This document shows, one piece after another, positions 1 through 9,235 of a DNA stretch of 64,000 bases (position 1 is its first letter; the number at the start of each line of letters is the position of its first letter). Source of the DNA: Roseiarcus sp963726105 (GTDB lineage Bacteria; Pseudomonadota; Alphaproteobacteria; Rhizobiales; Beijerinckiaceae). Location: contig CAVSBJ010000024.1 in NCBI GenBank assembly GCA_963726105.1, forward strand, positions 310,001 through 374,000. Reading direction: 5' to 3'. The notes beneath the pieces are model-generated. The model was not told where the DNA came from and did not search any database. It saw only the letters and a list, made by a program, of their open reading frames with translations. A program made the position numbers and the translations under genes.

Positions 1-2
1 GC

Positions 3-104
3 GCGGCGCTGATCGCGGTCGCGCCCATCCCCGACCACGGACTCGGCGCGGCGATCAACGACCGGCTCCGACGCGCGGCGGCGCCCCGGAATGCTCCGAA
101 ATGA
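3..104 (+). CDS. C-terminal end of an unidentified protein (partial)
   Basis: An open frame enters from the left edge and ends at a TGA at 102-104, giving 33 residues rich in Ala and Arg (ending RNAPK). The next gene begins about 100 bases later on the same strand. The fragment is too short to assign a family. It is called coding only because the frame is open and has the codon bias of the region. Confidence 0.35.
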   Translation, partial: AALIAVAPIPDHGLGAAINDRLRRAAAPRNAPK

Positions 105-206
105 GTATGGCCGCCCGCCGCCGCGCGGCTCCGAGGCTGCCTCGGGAAATGGTAAGGAACCTGCGCCCCGCGCGACGTGAATGAGCGGCGACGGATCGTT
201 GGAATC

Positions 207-1115
207 ATGAATTCAGGGCTTAGCTGGGACGAATTCAGACTGGTGAAATCGGTCGCGGAAGCCCGTTCGCTGGTCGGCGCGGCCGAGATTCTCGGCGTCA
301 ATCATTCGACCGTTTTTCGGCGCCTGGCTGCGGTGGAGTCGGCGGTCGGCGCCCGTCTCTTCGACCGCTCCCGCGCGGGATACGAGCCGACGGCGGCGGG
401 CGAAGAAATGATCGCGCTCGCGAGCACGATGGCCGAATCAGTCCAGGAATTCGAGCGTCGGGTGGCGGGGCGAGACGTCAAGCCGACGGGCGAGCTCACC
501 GTCACCACCTCCGAAGCGATCGGCCAGCATTTCATGCCGACAATCGTAGCCCAGTTTCAAACCCAGAATCCGGGTGTCGTGGTCGAACTGATCCTGTCGG
601 ACCAGCCGCTCAACCTCTCTCGTCGTGACGCCGATATTGCGATTCGCATGACCAACGACCCGCCGGAAACGCTGGTTGGAAGGAGAATTTGCACCGGACG
701 GTGGGGCGTCTACTACCGCCGCGATTTGACTGCGGAGCTTGGCCCCGAGGCATCCGGCTCCGTCGCATTCATCGGACTTGGCGACAATTTCGGACCGGCG
801 TCGGGGCGCCGCTGGATTGCGACCAGCATCGCTCCGGGGCGTCTGGTCGCGAAGGCCAATTCGGCGCATTGCATGCTCCAGCTGGCGCTTCAGGGCTTCG
901 GGGCGACGCTGCTGCCCTGCTTCCTTGGGGATCGCTGCCCGGACCTGGCGCGCCTCAGCTATTTGCTGCCGGAACTCGACATGGGCTTATGGATGCTGAC
1001 CCATTCCGATCTCCGCCGCTCGGCGCGGGTGCGAGCCTTCATGGATTTCGCGGGGGCGGAGCTGACAAAACAACGGCGCGCGATCGAGGGGGAGGAAAGT
1101 GGGGGAACGGAATAA
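207..1115 (+). CDS. LysR-family transcriptional regulator
   Basis: A 302-residue LysR-type regulator. The N-terminal winged helix-turn-helix (about residues 5-65) has the family pattern of a long-distance repeat of Ala and Leu with NHSTVFRRLAAVE as the recognition region. The rest matches the LysR effector-binding domain (TLLPCFLGD segment near residue 245). An in-frame GTG lies upstream at 177, but the ATG at 207 gives the usual distance to the HTH. It points away from the minus-strand catabolic genes and is a plausible regulator of the amide/heterocycle genes to its right, by position only. The effector is unknown. Confidence 0.88.
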   Translation: MNSGLSWDEFRLVKSVAEARSLVGAAEILGVNHSTVFRRLAAVESAVGARLFDRSRAGYEPTAAGEEMIALASTMAESVQEFERRVAGRDVKPTGELTVTTSEAIGQHFMPTIVAQFQTQNPGVVVELILSDQPLNLSRRDADIAIRMTNDPPETLVGRRICTGRWGVYYRRDLTAELGPEASGSVAFIGLGDNFGPASGRRWIATSIAPGRLVAKANSAHCMLQLALQGFGATLLPCFLGDRCPDLARLSYLLPELDMGLWMLTHSDLRRSARVRAFMDFAGAELTKQRRAIEGEESGGTE

Positions 1116-1147
1116 CGGCGCTCCGTTCGCGTTCTCAACCCTCTTAT

Positions 1148-1732
1148 TCACCAGTTCGAAAGCCGCCCCTCGATCTTTCTGAGGAAAGCTGCGCGGCGCT
1201 CGGGGGTCGAATGATTCATGTCGTGGTGGGCGAGATAGTCGCAACCGGCGCCGGGCGCGCAGATCCGCCGCATGGAGCGCGTCAAGAAGCGGCGTGGCGG
1301 ATCGCCCATCATGAACGTCAGCAATCGTCCGCCGCCATAGGTGCAAACGACGCCGAGACGCTTGATGTTGTGAAGACAGGGCGTGTAGGAGCCGTCCGCG
1401 CCCAGAGTGAAGCTGACGCCGGGCAGAAACACCTTGTCGACGAATCCCTTGAGAATCGCCGGAAACCCCATGTTCCAGACCGGGAACGAAAACACGAGCG
1501 CCTCGGCCGCCAGGAGACGGTCCACGTAGGGCGCGACATTGCGGCGGTTCACCGGCAAATTGTGGTAGTCGATCCGGTCCTGCCGCGACATCACCGGGTC
1601 GAAGCCTTCCGCGTTGAGATCGCAATCGTCGACTTCGTGCCCCCTTGCACGCAAGACCTCGACGACCTTCGTGTGCAGGGCGGCGGCGAAACTCGTCTCG
1701 ACCGGATGGGCGAACAGCACCAGGACGCGCAA
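1148..1732 (-). CDS. NAD(P)H-dependent flavodoxin-fold oxidoreductase (quinone reductase type)
   Basis: A 194-residue protein of the flavodoxin_2 / NAD(P)H:quinone oxidoreductase family, expected to bind FMN or FAD in the cytoplasm and do two-electron reductions. Visible features are the N-terminal strand and phosphate loop (VLVLFAHPVETSFAAAL), the FPVWNMGFPAILKGFVDKV segment near residue 85 and TYGGG near residue 137. It is the last gene of a tight minus-strand set: its ATG lies 6 bases after the stop of the FAD-linked oxidase. It probably works with that oxidase, but the substrate cannot be read from sequence. Confidence 0.85.
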   Translation of the reverse strand: MRVLVLFAHPVETSFAAALHTKVVEVLRARGHEVDDCDLNAEGFDPVMSRQDRIDYHNLPVNRRNVAPYVDRLLAAEALVFSFPVWNMGFPAILKGFVDKVFLPGVSFTLGADGSYTPCLHNIKRLGVVCTYGGGRLLTFMMGDPPRRFLTRSMRRICAPGAGCDYLAHHDMNHSTPERRAAFLRKIEGRLSNW

Positions 1733-1738
1733 AGCCGC

Positions 1739-3169
1739 TCAGCTCTGCGCCGCGCGCGCCCGCGCCTCGAGACCGGGGAAGAGGAAGTTTCTGCCGGTGG
1801 AAAAGTCAAAATCCGGGTTCTCCCAGGCGATCATTTTTCCTGGATTGAGCAGCCCCCGGGGATCGGTCTCGCGCTTGAAGGCGAGCTGGATCGCGTCCGT
1901 CTGTTTCATGCCGCCCTCCTCGAGGGTGTAGCGGTGAGGATTGAAGATCATCGCGCCCATCGCCTCGTGTTCGGCAATGATCTCGCCAAGCCGGGCCTCG
2001 GTCGTGAACCGCACCAGCGGCAGGCCCGCGAACCCTATTCTTCCGTTGAAGCGGATGACCTCGAGATGCCCCCGGACCTCATCGCCGTAGCGGTCGTGGA
2101 TTTTCTTGATAACCCCGAGCGCGCCCTCGCTGGGATAGCGGACCTGCAGGTAAGTGATGCGGGGATCGACCCGTAACGCGCGCAGCGTGGTGTGATTCCA
2201 GGTCAGTTCGTAATTGGGCGGCAAGCCGGCGAGCGTCTCCGGGGCAGCGCGGCTCGAGTCGAGGAGGATGTGCGCATCCTTGTAGGGCCGGGTAAAGGCT
2301 TCGAACGCGTCGAGCGCATGCGGGGCGATCATCAGAATGACGACGCTGTCGCCTTTCGGGATGAGCGCGCGATGGCGCAGAAAATAATCGTGCGGCGATG
2401 GCCCCGCGACGACCGTGACAAGCTTCTTGAGGATTCCATCCTGCTCGCCGAGCGCCAGTGCGTAGGCCCTCGCCGCGTCGAAACTGTCGAACCCGACGAT
2501 GACGTTGACCCAATCGTAGTGCGCGGCGAGCGGCATCTCGACTTCGGTTATGATCCCGTTCGTCCCATAGGCGTGGACGGCCTTGTGCAGATCCTCGCCC
2601 GTCAGTTCGAGCGTGCGCGGCTCCGCCTCGAGCGTCATGACGCGCAGGCGCAGCACATTGCCGAAATCGCGCAAGCCTCCCCAGGTGATCGAGCCGACGC
2701 CGCCGGAGCCGCCGGCGACGAAGCCGGCGACAGACGCGGTTCCGCGGGTCGACGGAAACATCCGCAATTCCTGTCCGGAGGCTTCGCACGCCTTGTCGAC
2801 GTCGATCAGCAGCGCGCCAGGCTCGCAAATGACGCGTCCTCGCTCGATTGACCGGATCGTGTTCATCTCGGCGAGGTTCAAAAGCACGCCGCCCATGAGC
2901 GGCATCGCCTGGCCATAATTGCCGGTCCCCGCGCCGCGCGGAGTGACCGGAATGCCAAGCCTGTAGGCGGCCGCGAGGACGGTGCGGACCTCGGATTCGC
3001 TTGTCGGGGAAACCACGACGTCGGCGGTGACCGCTTCGAGCTCGCGCTTCAGCACCGGCGAATACCAGAAGAAATCGCGACTCTTCTGTTTGACCAAGAT
3101 GGGATTGTCCTCCCACTTGATCGGACCGATCTCAGCGCGCAGCGCGGCGATGTCGTAGGTCCCGCTCAT
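1739..3169 (-). CDS. FAD-linked oxidase (GlcD/VAO-type FAD-binding)
   Basis: A 476-residue flavoprotein of the FAD-binding type 4 (vanillyl-alcohol oxidase / glycolate oxidase GlcD) family. The FAD-binding domain starts near residue 45 with VVVSPTSESEVRTVLAAA and has the classic VTPRGAGTGNYGQ glycine loop near residue 77. A second glycine-rich segment (VAGFVAGGSGGVGSITWGG) lies near residue 148. The C-terminal third fits the substrate-binding cap, ending RGLLNPGKMIAWE, a common motif of this family. The start overlaps the stop of the upstream amidohydrolase by 4 bases (ATGA), so the two are translationally coupled. The substrate is probably an N-heterocycle-derived hydroxy acid or ring; this is inference. 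Confidence 0.88.
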   Translation of the reverse strand: MSGTYDIAALRAEIGPIKWEDNPILVKQKSRDFFWYSPVLKRELEAVTADVVVSPTSESEVRTVLAAAYRLGIPVTPRGAGTGNYGQAMPLMGGVLLNLAEMNTIRSIERGRVICEPGALLIDVDKACEASGQELRMFPSTRGTASVAGFVAGGSGGVGSITWGGLRDFGNVLRLRVMTLEAEPRTLELTGEDLHKAVHAYGTNGIITEVEMPLAAHYDWVNVIVGFDSFDAARAYALALGEQDGILKKLVTVVAGPSPHDYFLRHRALIPKGDSVVILMIAPHALDAFEAFTRPYKDAHILLDSSRAAPETLAGLPPNYELTWNHTTLRALRVDPRITYLQVRYPSEGALGVIKKIHDRYGDEVRGHLEVIRFNGRIGFAGLPLVRFTTEARLGEIIAEHEAMGAMIFNPHRYTLEEGGMKQTDAIQLAFKRETDPRGLLNPGKMIAWENPDFDFSTGRNFLFPGLEARARAAQS

Positions 3170-4482
3170 GGCGCGAGGCCCTCGAGCGCGTCGAGCTCGG
3201 AATAATCGGGCGCCCTGGCGTCCGACGCTTCGCCGTTTCTGACGACGATGCGGTCGGACTGCGGACGGGCGAGAAGCTCGGTGAAATCCCGCGCTCTCGT
3301 CAGGATCATGTTGGCGGCGACGCCCGGGTGCAGCGCGCCGCAGTCCAACCCCATCGCCTTGGCCGGAGAAGCGGAAACGGCTTCCGCCCAGTCGGCGAAC
3401 GGATAGTCAAGGTGCAGGATCCGAGCCCCTTCGCGCCACACTTCCATCATGTCCATGTCGCCATAGGCGTAGAACGGATCGCGGGTGTTGTCGCTGGCGA
3501 TCATCACGTTGACCCCGGCGCGCTTCAGTTCGTGCAGCGCGGTGACGCCGCGCCAGCGCGGCGTTCGGCCCGCCTGGCGATCCTGCAGGAACATGTTGCA
3601 CATCGGCAGCGACACGACGCTCAAGCCCGCGCGCGCGACCGCATCGATCGTTCTTTGCCGTTCGTCATCGCCCTGCAGCGCGAGCGAGCAGCAGTGGCCA
3701 ACCAGGATGGGCCGCGCGAAGCGGCGCTCGATCGCCACGTCGGCGATGACCTTGAGTGAGCGAGCCGCGGGATCGGAGCTTTCGTCGACGTGGAAGTCGA
3801 GTTCCCAGCCCTTGCGCTCCGCGAGTTCAAAGAGGACGCCAAGCCCGTCACGCAGATCCGGCTCCCTGCGGATGGCGGCGCCGAGAATCCCCGACCCATG
3901 GGCGTCGAGCATCGCTTCGATGTCGGCCAGGTGCGAGGCGTTCGCCAGATGGTCGAGGGTGAAGAGCGGCGACGCCTGGAGGTCGATCCGCCCGAGCCAG
4001 CGCGCGCGCGCTTCAGCCAGGACCGGCCAACTGATTCTCGTCTGCGGGCCGAGGCTGTCGAGATGGGTGCGAATGGCCGTCGTCCCGTGCGCGTAGGCTG
4101 AGCGCAGGCTGAACTCCATGCGCGCGGCGACGTCCGCCGCGCTCCATCTGGCGGAACGGTCCTCGGCCGTCGCCGCGAGCGCGCTCGGAAAATCGCCGGC
4201 CGGGTTTCGCTTCCGTCGCCAGATATGCCCTTTGTCGAGATGGGTGTGCACATCGACGAACAGCGGCAGCACGATGCGCCCTGACATTGCGACTTCTGGC
4301 GCCTCGCCGAAGTCGCTGACGCCAGCGGGGGCGATCTTCGCGACTGCGCCATTGTCGACGAGGATGTCGACGATGGCGAACCCGTCGAAGTCGAGCGGCG
4401 GGATGGGCTTCGGCAGCATGCGGCCAAGGACGCGCGCCTGCCTCAACGCGTAGCGTCTGGCGGGGGGAAGCGCGAACGTCAT
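3166..4482 (-). CDS. Cytosine-deaminase-like amidohydrolase
   Basis: A 438-residue metal-dependent amidohydrolase of the cytosine deaminase (CodA) branch. Metal and active-site motifs are in order: VHTHLDKGH (HxH) near residue 80, FHVDES near residue 229, GHCCSLA near residue 265, and ASDNTRDPFYAYG near residue 335. The usual family length is 400-430. It removes amino groups from, or opens, cyclic amidines/amides in the cytoplasm; the exact ring is unknown. It overlaps the FAD oxidase start by 4 bases and follows the binding-protein gene by 88 bases, so uptake and breakdown genes are probably co-transcribed. Confidence 0.85.
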   Translation of the reverse strand: MTFALPPARRYALRQARVLGRMLPKPIPPLDFDGFAIVDILVDNGAVAKIAPAGVSDFGEAPEVAMSGRIVLPLFVDVHTHLDKGHIWRRKRNPAGDFPSALAATAEDRSARWSAADVAARMEFSLRSAYAHGTTAIRTHLDSLGPQTRISWPVLAEARARWLGRIDLQASPLFTLDHLANASHLADIEAMLDAHGSGILGAAIRREPDLRDGLGVLFELAERKGWELDFHVDESSDPAARSLKVIADVAIERRFARPILVGHCCSLALQGDDERQRTIDAVARAGLSVVSLPMCNMFLQDRQAGRTPRWRGVTALHELKRAGVNVMIASDNTRDPFYAYGDMDMMEVWREGARILHLDYPFADWAEAVSASPAKAMGLDCGALHPGVAANMILTRARDFTELLARPQSDRIVVRNGEASDARAPDYSELDALEGLAP

Positions 4483-4570
4483 CGGCGATCGGCGCCCGCA
4501 CGCGCGCCGCGGCGGTCAAGCATGCCCGGCTGCCTCCGGCCGATGTTCAGGCGAAGACTTCGGCGCCCCC

Positions 4571-5569
4571 TCATTTCGGGTGAATGTCGAGGCCGACGCC
4601 CTTGTTCACGAATTGCAGCGTATAGGCCTTCTTGTAATCGAGACCGGCCTTCTCGACCCCCGCCTTGACCATGGCCTGGTAAAAATTCTTGATCCGCTCG
4701 TCGGTCATGGCGCCGATTCCGAGCTTCGCGGTGTCGCCCGAATCGACCAGGCCGTATTCCTTGATCTTGCCGATCGAGAAGGCGATCTGCTCATCCGTCA
4801 TGTCCGGATTGTCGTGCTTGATCATCGCGTTCGCTTTGGAATTCTCGCCGTAGAGATAGTTGTACCAGCCGATCGCGGACGCATCGACGAACCGCTGCAC
4901 GACGTCCGGATGGTCCTTGACCAGATCTGCGCGCGTCTCGATTGTCGTGGCGTAGGTCCCCCATCCGTTGTCGGCGAGCAGGAAGATGTTGGGCTTGAAG
5001 TGACCTTCGCGCTCGACGGCGAGCGGCTCGGAGGTCACGTAGCCTTGCTGAATCGAATGGGTGTCGGCGATGAAGGGCCCGGGGTTGAAGGTGTAGGGCC
5101 TGACGATGTCCTCCTTGAAACCGAAGGCCGACCCCATCCACTGGTAGAAAGTGACAAGCGCCTCCTTGCCGACGAAAGCCGTCGTCGCCTTCGGCAGGTC
5201 CGCCCACTTGTCGAGGCCGACCCCAGGATGAGACATCATCACCTGCGGATCTTTTTGGAAATCCGCGGCGACGACGACGATCGGGACGTTGCGGTCGACC
5301 GCATCGAAGGCCAGCAACAGATTGCCGCCCATGTAGAAGTCCAGCCGCCCGGCCGCCAGCAGGAGCTCGTTGTTGGCCTGCGGCCCTCCCTGCACAATCG
5401 TGACATCCAGCCCGTATTTCGCATACGTGCCATCGGCGACCGCCTGGTAATATCCGCCGTGCTCGGCCTCGGCGAGCCAGTTGGTGCCGAATGAAACCTT
5501 GTCGGCCGCGAGCGCGGACGACGTGAGCAGGCAAAGCCCAAATGCCAGGCGAGGCTGAAGGAATTTCAT
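4571..5569 (-). CDS. ABC transporter substrate-binding protein, NMT1/THI5-like
   Basis: A 332-residue periplasmic binding protein of the NitT/TauT/THI5 type. The start chosen (ATG at 5569) gives a normal signal peptide (MKFLQPRLAFGLCLLTSSALA, cut before ADK); the open frame extends upstream but would bury this signal. Family features include the FGTNWLAEAEHGGYYQA segment just after the signal and YMGGNLLLA. Binding proteins of this group recognise pyrimidine-like or small nitrogenous ligands. No permease or ATPase gene lies next to it in the window, so it must pair with a distant transporter or has lost its partners. Confidence 0.85.
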   Translation of the reverse strand: MKFLQPRLAFGLCLLTSSALAADKVSFGTNWLAEAEHGGYYQAVADGTYAKYGLDVTIVQGGPQANNELLLAAGRLDFYMGGNLLLAFDAVDRNVPIVVVAADFQKDPQVMMSHPGVGLDKWADLPKATTAFVGKEALVTFYQWMGSAFGFKEDIVRPYTFNPGPFIADTHSIQQGYVTSEPLAVEREGHFKPNIFLLADNGWGTYATTIETRADLVKDHPDVVQRFVDASAIGWYNYLYGENSKANAMIKHDNPDMTDEQIAFSIGKIKEYGLVDSGDTAKLGIGAMTDERIKNFYQAMVKAGVEKAGLDYKKAYTLQFVNKGVGLDIHPK

Positions 5570-5679
5570 TGTTTGATCCCGTCTCGAATTGCCATAGAGG
5601 CTTGCAACTTGGGCGCCACTGAGTGTGTCCGGGGCAGCGTCAGGCGCTCCAATACCGGGTTGCTGGAGGCTTTCGCAAG

Positions 5680-6066
5680 ATGCGCAGATTGAACCCGGAG
5701 GCGATCCATCCGCCGTTTGCAAAATACGCGCATGGAATCGAAGTCGACCCGGGCTCGCGCATGGTCTTCTGTTCGGGCCAATTGGGCATTGGCCGCGATG
5801 GCGTCATTCCCGAGGATGTGGAGGCTCAGGCGCGTCTTTGCTTTCGCGCCATTGCTGCGATTCTCGGCGAAGCTTCGATGTCGCTCGCCGATCTCGTCCG
5901 CCTCAACGCCTACGTCGTTTCGGCTCAATATCTGGGCGGCTACATGAAGGTGCGCGACGAATTCGTGAGCAATCCGCCTCCGGCCTCGACCTTGATGATC
6001 GTTCAGGGGTTCGCTCGGCCCGAATTCAAGGTCGAGATCGAGGCCGTCGCCGCGCGGGCGCCTTGA
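5680..6066 (+). CDS. RidA family protein (YjgF/YER057c/UK114)
   Basis: A 128-residue RidA-type protein starting at the ATG at 5680 (upstream in-frame GTG gives an unconserved extension). Family landmarks are the FCSGQLGIGRDG segment, the long helix after LCFRAIAAILGEA and the C-terminal FARPEFKVEIEAVA. RidA proteins hydrolyse reactive enamine/imine intermediates or, in pyrimidine catabolism, aminoacrylate-type products. The usual PxxRx(P/A) C-terminal arginine motif appears as FARPEFKVE, so it is a divergent member. It is followed 17 bases later by a creatininase-family gene, and divergent from the binding-protein operon. Confidence 0.85.
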   Translation: MRRLNPEAIHPPFAKYAHGIEVDPGSRMVFCSGQLGIGRDGVIPEDVEAQARLCFRAIAAILGEASMSLADLVRLNAYVVSAQYLGGYMKVRDEFVSNPPPASTLMIVQGFARPEFKVEIEAVAARAP

Positions 6067-6083
6067 GCGCCGGGAGATCCAAG

Positions 6084-6902
6084 ATGCTGCCAACCAAGTT
6101 CTGGGCCGAAATGTCCTGGCGCGATTTCGCCGCCGCCGACATGAGCAAAGTCGTCGCGGTCCTGCCGGTGGCCGCGATCGAGCAACATGGGCCTCACCTT
6201 CCGGTTGGGGTCGACATGTTCATCAACGAGGGCTATTTCGCGACTGCGGTCAAACAAATCCCTGACGATATGCCGGTGTTGATCCTGCCCATCCAGGCGG
6301 TCGGCAAGTCCAACGAACATATCGAATATCCCGGCACGCTGACGTTTTCGCTCGAGACGGTCACGCGGGCGTGGACCGAGATCGGCGACAGCGTCGCGCG
6401 CGCCGGATGCCGCAAGCTCATCTTCATGAATTCGCACGGCGGCAACGTTCCGGTTATCGATGCGGTGGCGAGAGAGCTGCGCGTCCGCCATCGCATGCTC
6501 GCGGTGCACGCGGCGTGGCATCGGCTGGGCTATCCAGCGGACCTGTTTTCCGCCCAGGAGCGCGCGCATGGCATCCATGGGGGCGACGCGGAGACCTCGC
6601 TGATGCTCGCCTTCAGGCCGAACACCGTGCGCATGGAGAATGCGCAAAATTTCGTCAGCGCGGCGATCGGGATCGAGCAGGAATTTCGGCAGCTTCGGGT
6701 CACCCAGCCGATTGGCTTCGGCTGGATGGCGAGTGATCTGCACCCGCTCGGCACGGCCGGCGACGCCTCCAAGGCGACGGCCGCAAAGGGCGAAGCCTGC
6801 GCGGCAAACGGGGCGGTGGCGTTCGTCGATTTGTTGCGCGACGTGTTGGCCTTCGATCTTGCGCGCCTCAACGACGGGCCGCTCGGGCGCGCGAGAGCCT
6901 AA
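6084..6902 (+). CDS. Creatininase family amidohydrolase
   Basis: A 272-residue creatininase-family hydrolase. The family's metal-binding set is present: LPVAAIEQHGPHLPVGVD near residue 27 (E and H ligands, D), FMNSHGGN near residue 114, and GIHGGDAETSLMLA near residue 165. Relatives hydrolyse cyclic or linear amides (creatinine, N-formyl amides, 3-dehydro-scyllo-inosose-like rings). The start ATG at 6084 follows the RidA stop closely, so the pair is an operon. It converges on the allophanate hydrolase gene with only 14 bases between stops. Confidence 0.88.
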   Translation: MLPTKFWAEMSWRDFAAADMSKVVAVLPVAAIEQHGPHLPVGVDMFINEGYFATAVKQIPDDMPVLILPIQAVGKSNEHIEYPGTLTFSLETVTRAWTEIGDSVARAGCRKLIFMNSHGGNVPVIDAVARELRVRHRMLAVHAAWHRLGYPADLFSAQERAHGIHGGDAETSLMLAFRPNTVRMENAQNFVSAAIGIEQEFRQLRVTQPIGFGWMASDLHPLGTAGDASKATAAKGEACAANGAVAFVDLLRDVLAFDLARLNDGPLGRARA

Positions 6903-6916
6903 CCGGGCGAACGCGC

Positions 6917-8674
6917 TCAGCGCGCCGCCAGATAAGCGCGCCAGCCGCCGAAATGTGAGATGTCCTCCGCCCCCTTGACGGCCTCGGCCTCGACCAGAAA
7001 GCCCTTCACCGAGCCGCCGTCCTTGAACCGGATCGTCCCAATTCCCAGGGGCGCGGGGATCCTGGCCACGAAAGCCCCGAAGGCGCCGGCATCGAGCGTC
7101 CACACCTCAGCTTTGACGGCGGCGCCGGCGTTCTCGCCGATCCGCAACAGTCCGGGCTTTGGCGGAGAAGAGCCGGGCAGCGCGAAGAGACGGTAATCCG
7201 GCGTCGTTTCCACTTCGCGCGAGAAGGCCGCGCCAAGCTCGACGAGTTCGCGATTGAGCGGCAGGCCCGAGAGATGCGCGCCGACGACCGCGATCTCGAT
7301 GCGGTCGTCCGTCGCGCGCGAGCCTGCCTGTGTCGACGGAGAAGCGGAGCGGCCGTGGATCGCAGGGGCCACGCCGGCGATGAGGCCGTCGGCGCCGGCG
7401 GGCGCGATCAGGGTCACGCTCGACGGCAGTCCGTCGCCACGGAACCCCGAGGGAACGGCGATCGCGCAAAGATCGAGCAGGTTCACGAAGTTGGTGTAGG
7501 TCCCAAGCCGGGAATTGAGCCGGATCGGATCGGCCTCGACCTCGGAGACCGTGTAGAGGCGCGGCGCCGTTGGAACCAGCATCGCGTCGAATTCGGACCA
7601 GACGCGGCTGGTCTTCCGCTTTTGATCGGCGAGGCGATAAAACGCCTCGAATGCGGCGACCGCGTCGAACTTGCGCGCGCCCTCGACAATCGAGCGGGTG
7701 ACGGGATGCAGAGCCTCCGGATTGCTCTCGATCAGCGGCTTGATCGCCGCATATCGCTCGGCGACCCATGGACCTTCGTAGAGCGCCCGGGCGACCTCGG
7801 CGAACGGCTCGAAGTCGAACTCGACAATCCGGGCGCCGAGCGATTCGGCGCGCTGAATGTCGCGGGAAAACGCGTCCGCCGCGTTTACGTCATCGAAGAA
7901 CTGCCGCTGATCGGCGCGGGGCACGCCCAGCCGAAAACCGCTCGGGAAGGCCGAAACGGCAGGGCGCGGAAAGGCGCGACTGTAGGCGTCCGCTTCGTCG
8001 AACGCGCACGCCGCCTGAAAGACGGCGAAGGCGTCGCCGACATCGCGGGCAAAAATCGAAATGGTGTCGAGCGTTCGGCAGGCCGGGACGACGCCGAAGG
8101 CGGAGAGAGCGCCGAGCGACGGCTTCAGCCCGACGATTCCGTTGAGCGCCGCCGGCACCCGGCCCGATCCGGCCGTGTCGGTGCCAAGCGAGAACGGGAC
8201 GAGGCCCGCGCCGACCGCCGTCGCCGAGCCGGAACTCGATCCTCCGGGTATGAGATCCGCGCGCAACGCGTTGCGTGGAACCCCATAGGGCGAACGGACG
8301 CCGACGAGGCCGGTCGCAAACTGGTCGAGATTGGTCTTGCCGATGACGATGGCGCCCGCCTGCTCGAGCCTCTCGACCACGAAAGCCGATTTCGTGGGCC
8401 GATAGGCGAACGCGGGGCAAGCCGCCGTCGTTGGAAGCCCGGCGACATCGATGTTGTCCTTGACGACGAACGGAACGCCGTGGAGCGGCTTGCCCTCGGG
8501 GCCGGACGCCTGCATGCGTTCCGCGATCACGAGGGCTTCGGCCTTCGGGCGAATGGTGATGAAAAGCGCCGGGTCGTCGTGCTTCTCGATGCGGGCGTAA
8601 GTCTCCTCGATCGTGGCCGTCAGCGGCTTGCCTGCGGCATGCGCGGCGAGAAGCGTTCCGATCGTAATGGTCAT
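6917..8674 (-). CDS. atzF: Allophanate hydrolase
   Basis: A 585-residue two-domain allophanate hydrolase (allophanate to two ammonia and two CO2). The N-terminal amidase-signature domain has the Ser-cisSer-Lys triad: Lys72 in VVKDNIDVAG, the GGSSSGS run at 144-150 and Ser170 in GTDTAGSGR. The C-terminal domain (about residue 450 on) starts with VVGAHLSGLPLNREL, as in AtzF/DUR1,2 C-domains. The ATG at 8674 (MTITIG) is preferred to an upstream extension. It sits opposite an AtzG/AtzE-like pair whose product would be allophanate in the cyanuric acid pathway. Confidence 0.92.
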   Translation of the reverse strand: MTITIGTLLAAHAAGKPLTATIEETYARIEKHDDPALFITIRPKAEALVIAERMQASGPEGKPLHGVPFVVKDNIDVAGLPTTAACPAFAYRPTKSAFVVERLEQAGAIVIGKTNLDQFATGLVGVRSPYGVPRNALRADLIPGGSSSGSATAVGAGLVPFSLGTDTAGSGRVPAALNGIVGLKPSLGALSAFGVVPACRTLDTISIFARDVGDAFAVFQAACAFDEADAYSRAFPRPAVSAFPSGFRLGVPRADQRQFFDDVNAADAFSRDIQRAESLGARIVEFDFEPFAEVARALYEGPWVAERYAAIKPLIESNPEALHPVTRSIVEGARKFDAVAAFEAFYRLADQKRKTSRVWSEFDAMLVPTAPRLYTVSEVEADPIRLNSRLGTYTNFVNLLDLCAIAVPSGFRGDGLPSSVTLIAPAGADGLIAGVAPAIHGRSASPSTQAGSRATDDRIEIAVVGAHLSGLPLNRELVELGAAFSREVETTPDYRLFALPGSSPPKPGLLRIGENAGAAVKAEVWTLDAGAFGAFVARIPAPLGIGTIRFKDGGSVKGFLVEAEAVKGAEDISHFGGWRAYLAAR

Positions 8675-9046
8675 CTGGTCAAGGCCCCTCGAGCAGCGTC
8701 GCGCCGGTTGGCGCAAGCGTCCAGCATTCAACGAAAGCAAAAGCCGGGCAAATGGGCTAGCAGCGATTGCCTGAACCATATAGAGCGCGACGGAGGAGCG
8801 AGGCGTTCGCGCTCAACATTTGGGCGCGGCGCCGAAAGATGAGGCGCGAGATTGCGCTAAGGATGGCTCCGCGTTTGCGATGTTCTCGACAACGACCACG
8901 ATCGCCGGTATGAGCGCCCGCTGATCGAGGACGCGTGATGGCGACAACTTTTCGGCCTTCCGGGCAATGACGCGCGATAGAAGCCACGTCAAAGAAATAC
9001 CGGTCGGCCGGGCGCCGCGTCGCTTCGCATTCGATGAGGCGATGGC
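8675..9046. promoter_or_regulatory. Divergent intergenic region between atzF and the atzG-like operon
   Basis: 372 bases without a convincing gene, between two divergent starts. It must hold the promoters for the allophanate hydrolase gene and the atzG/atzE-like operon. I see no clear sigma-70 boxes or palindrome that I would name. Confidence 0.4.
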
Positions 9047-9235
9047 TTGACTGCAAAAACGTTCGATCCGGAAGTCGTGGTTGACGCCATGGCGCCGCTG
9101 CTTGGTTTGACGCTGACGCCGGAATCGCGCGCTCAGACCATCGTGCATCTGCGGATCGCGGCGGAGCAAGCCGAGAGGCTTCTGTCGGTCCCGCTCGACG
9201 ATCGGCAGGAGCCGGCGCCGGTCTTCACCGCATGA
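9047..9235 (+). CDS. atzG: AtzG-like small subunit (DUF4089 type)
   Basis: A 62-residue protein that precedes and overlaps the AtzE-like gene by 4 bases (ATGA at 9232). Known AtzG proteins are small helical subunits that form a GatCAB-like complex with AtzE, the 1-carboxybiuret hydrolase. The sequence shows the expected helix pattern (LGLTLTPESRAQTIVHL, then AAEQAERLL). An in-frame stop at 9035-9037 lies just upstream, leaving TTG at 9047 as the only likely start. Assignment rests on size, pattern and position. Confidence 0.75.
   Translation: MTAKTFDPEVVVDAMAPLLGLTLTPESRAQTIVHLRIAAEQAERLLSVPLDDRQEPAPVFTA

Noticed and set aside
689..2176. A 495-codon open frame on the plus strand opposite the quinone reductase and FAD oxidase genes
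   Set aside because: It lacks recognisable domains, is opposite well-supported genes, and has the Arg-rich shadow composition of high-GC DNA.
5623..5679. Upstream GTG start for the RidA gene
   Set aside because: The 19 extra residues lack family similarity, and the ATG at 5680 gives the normal RidA length.
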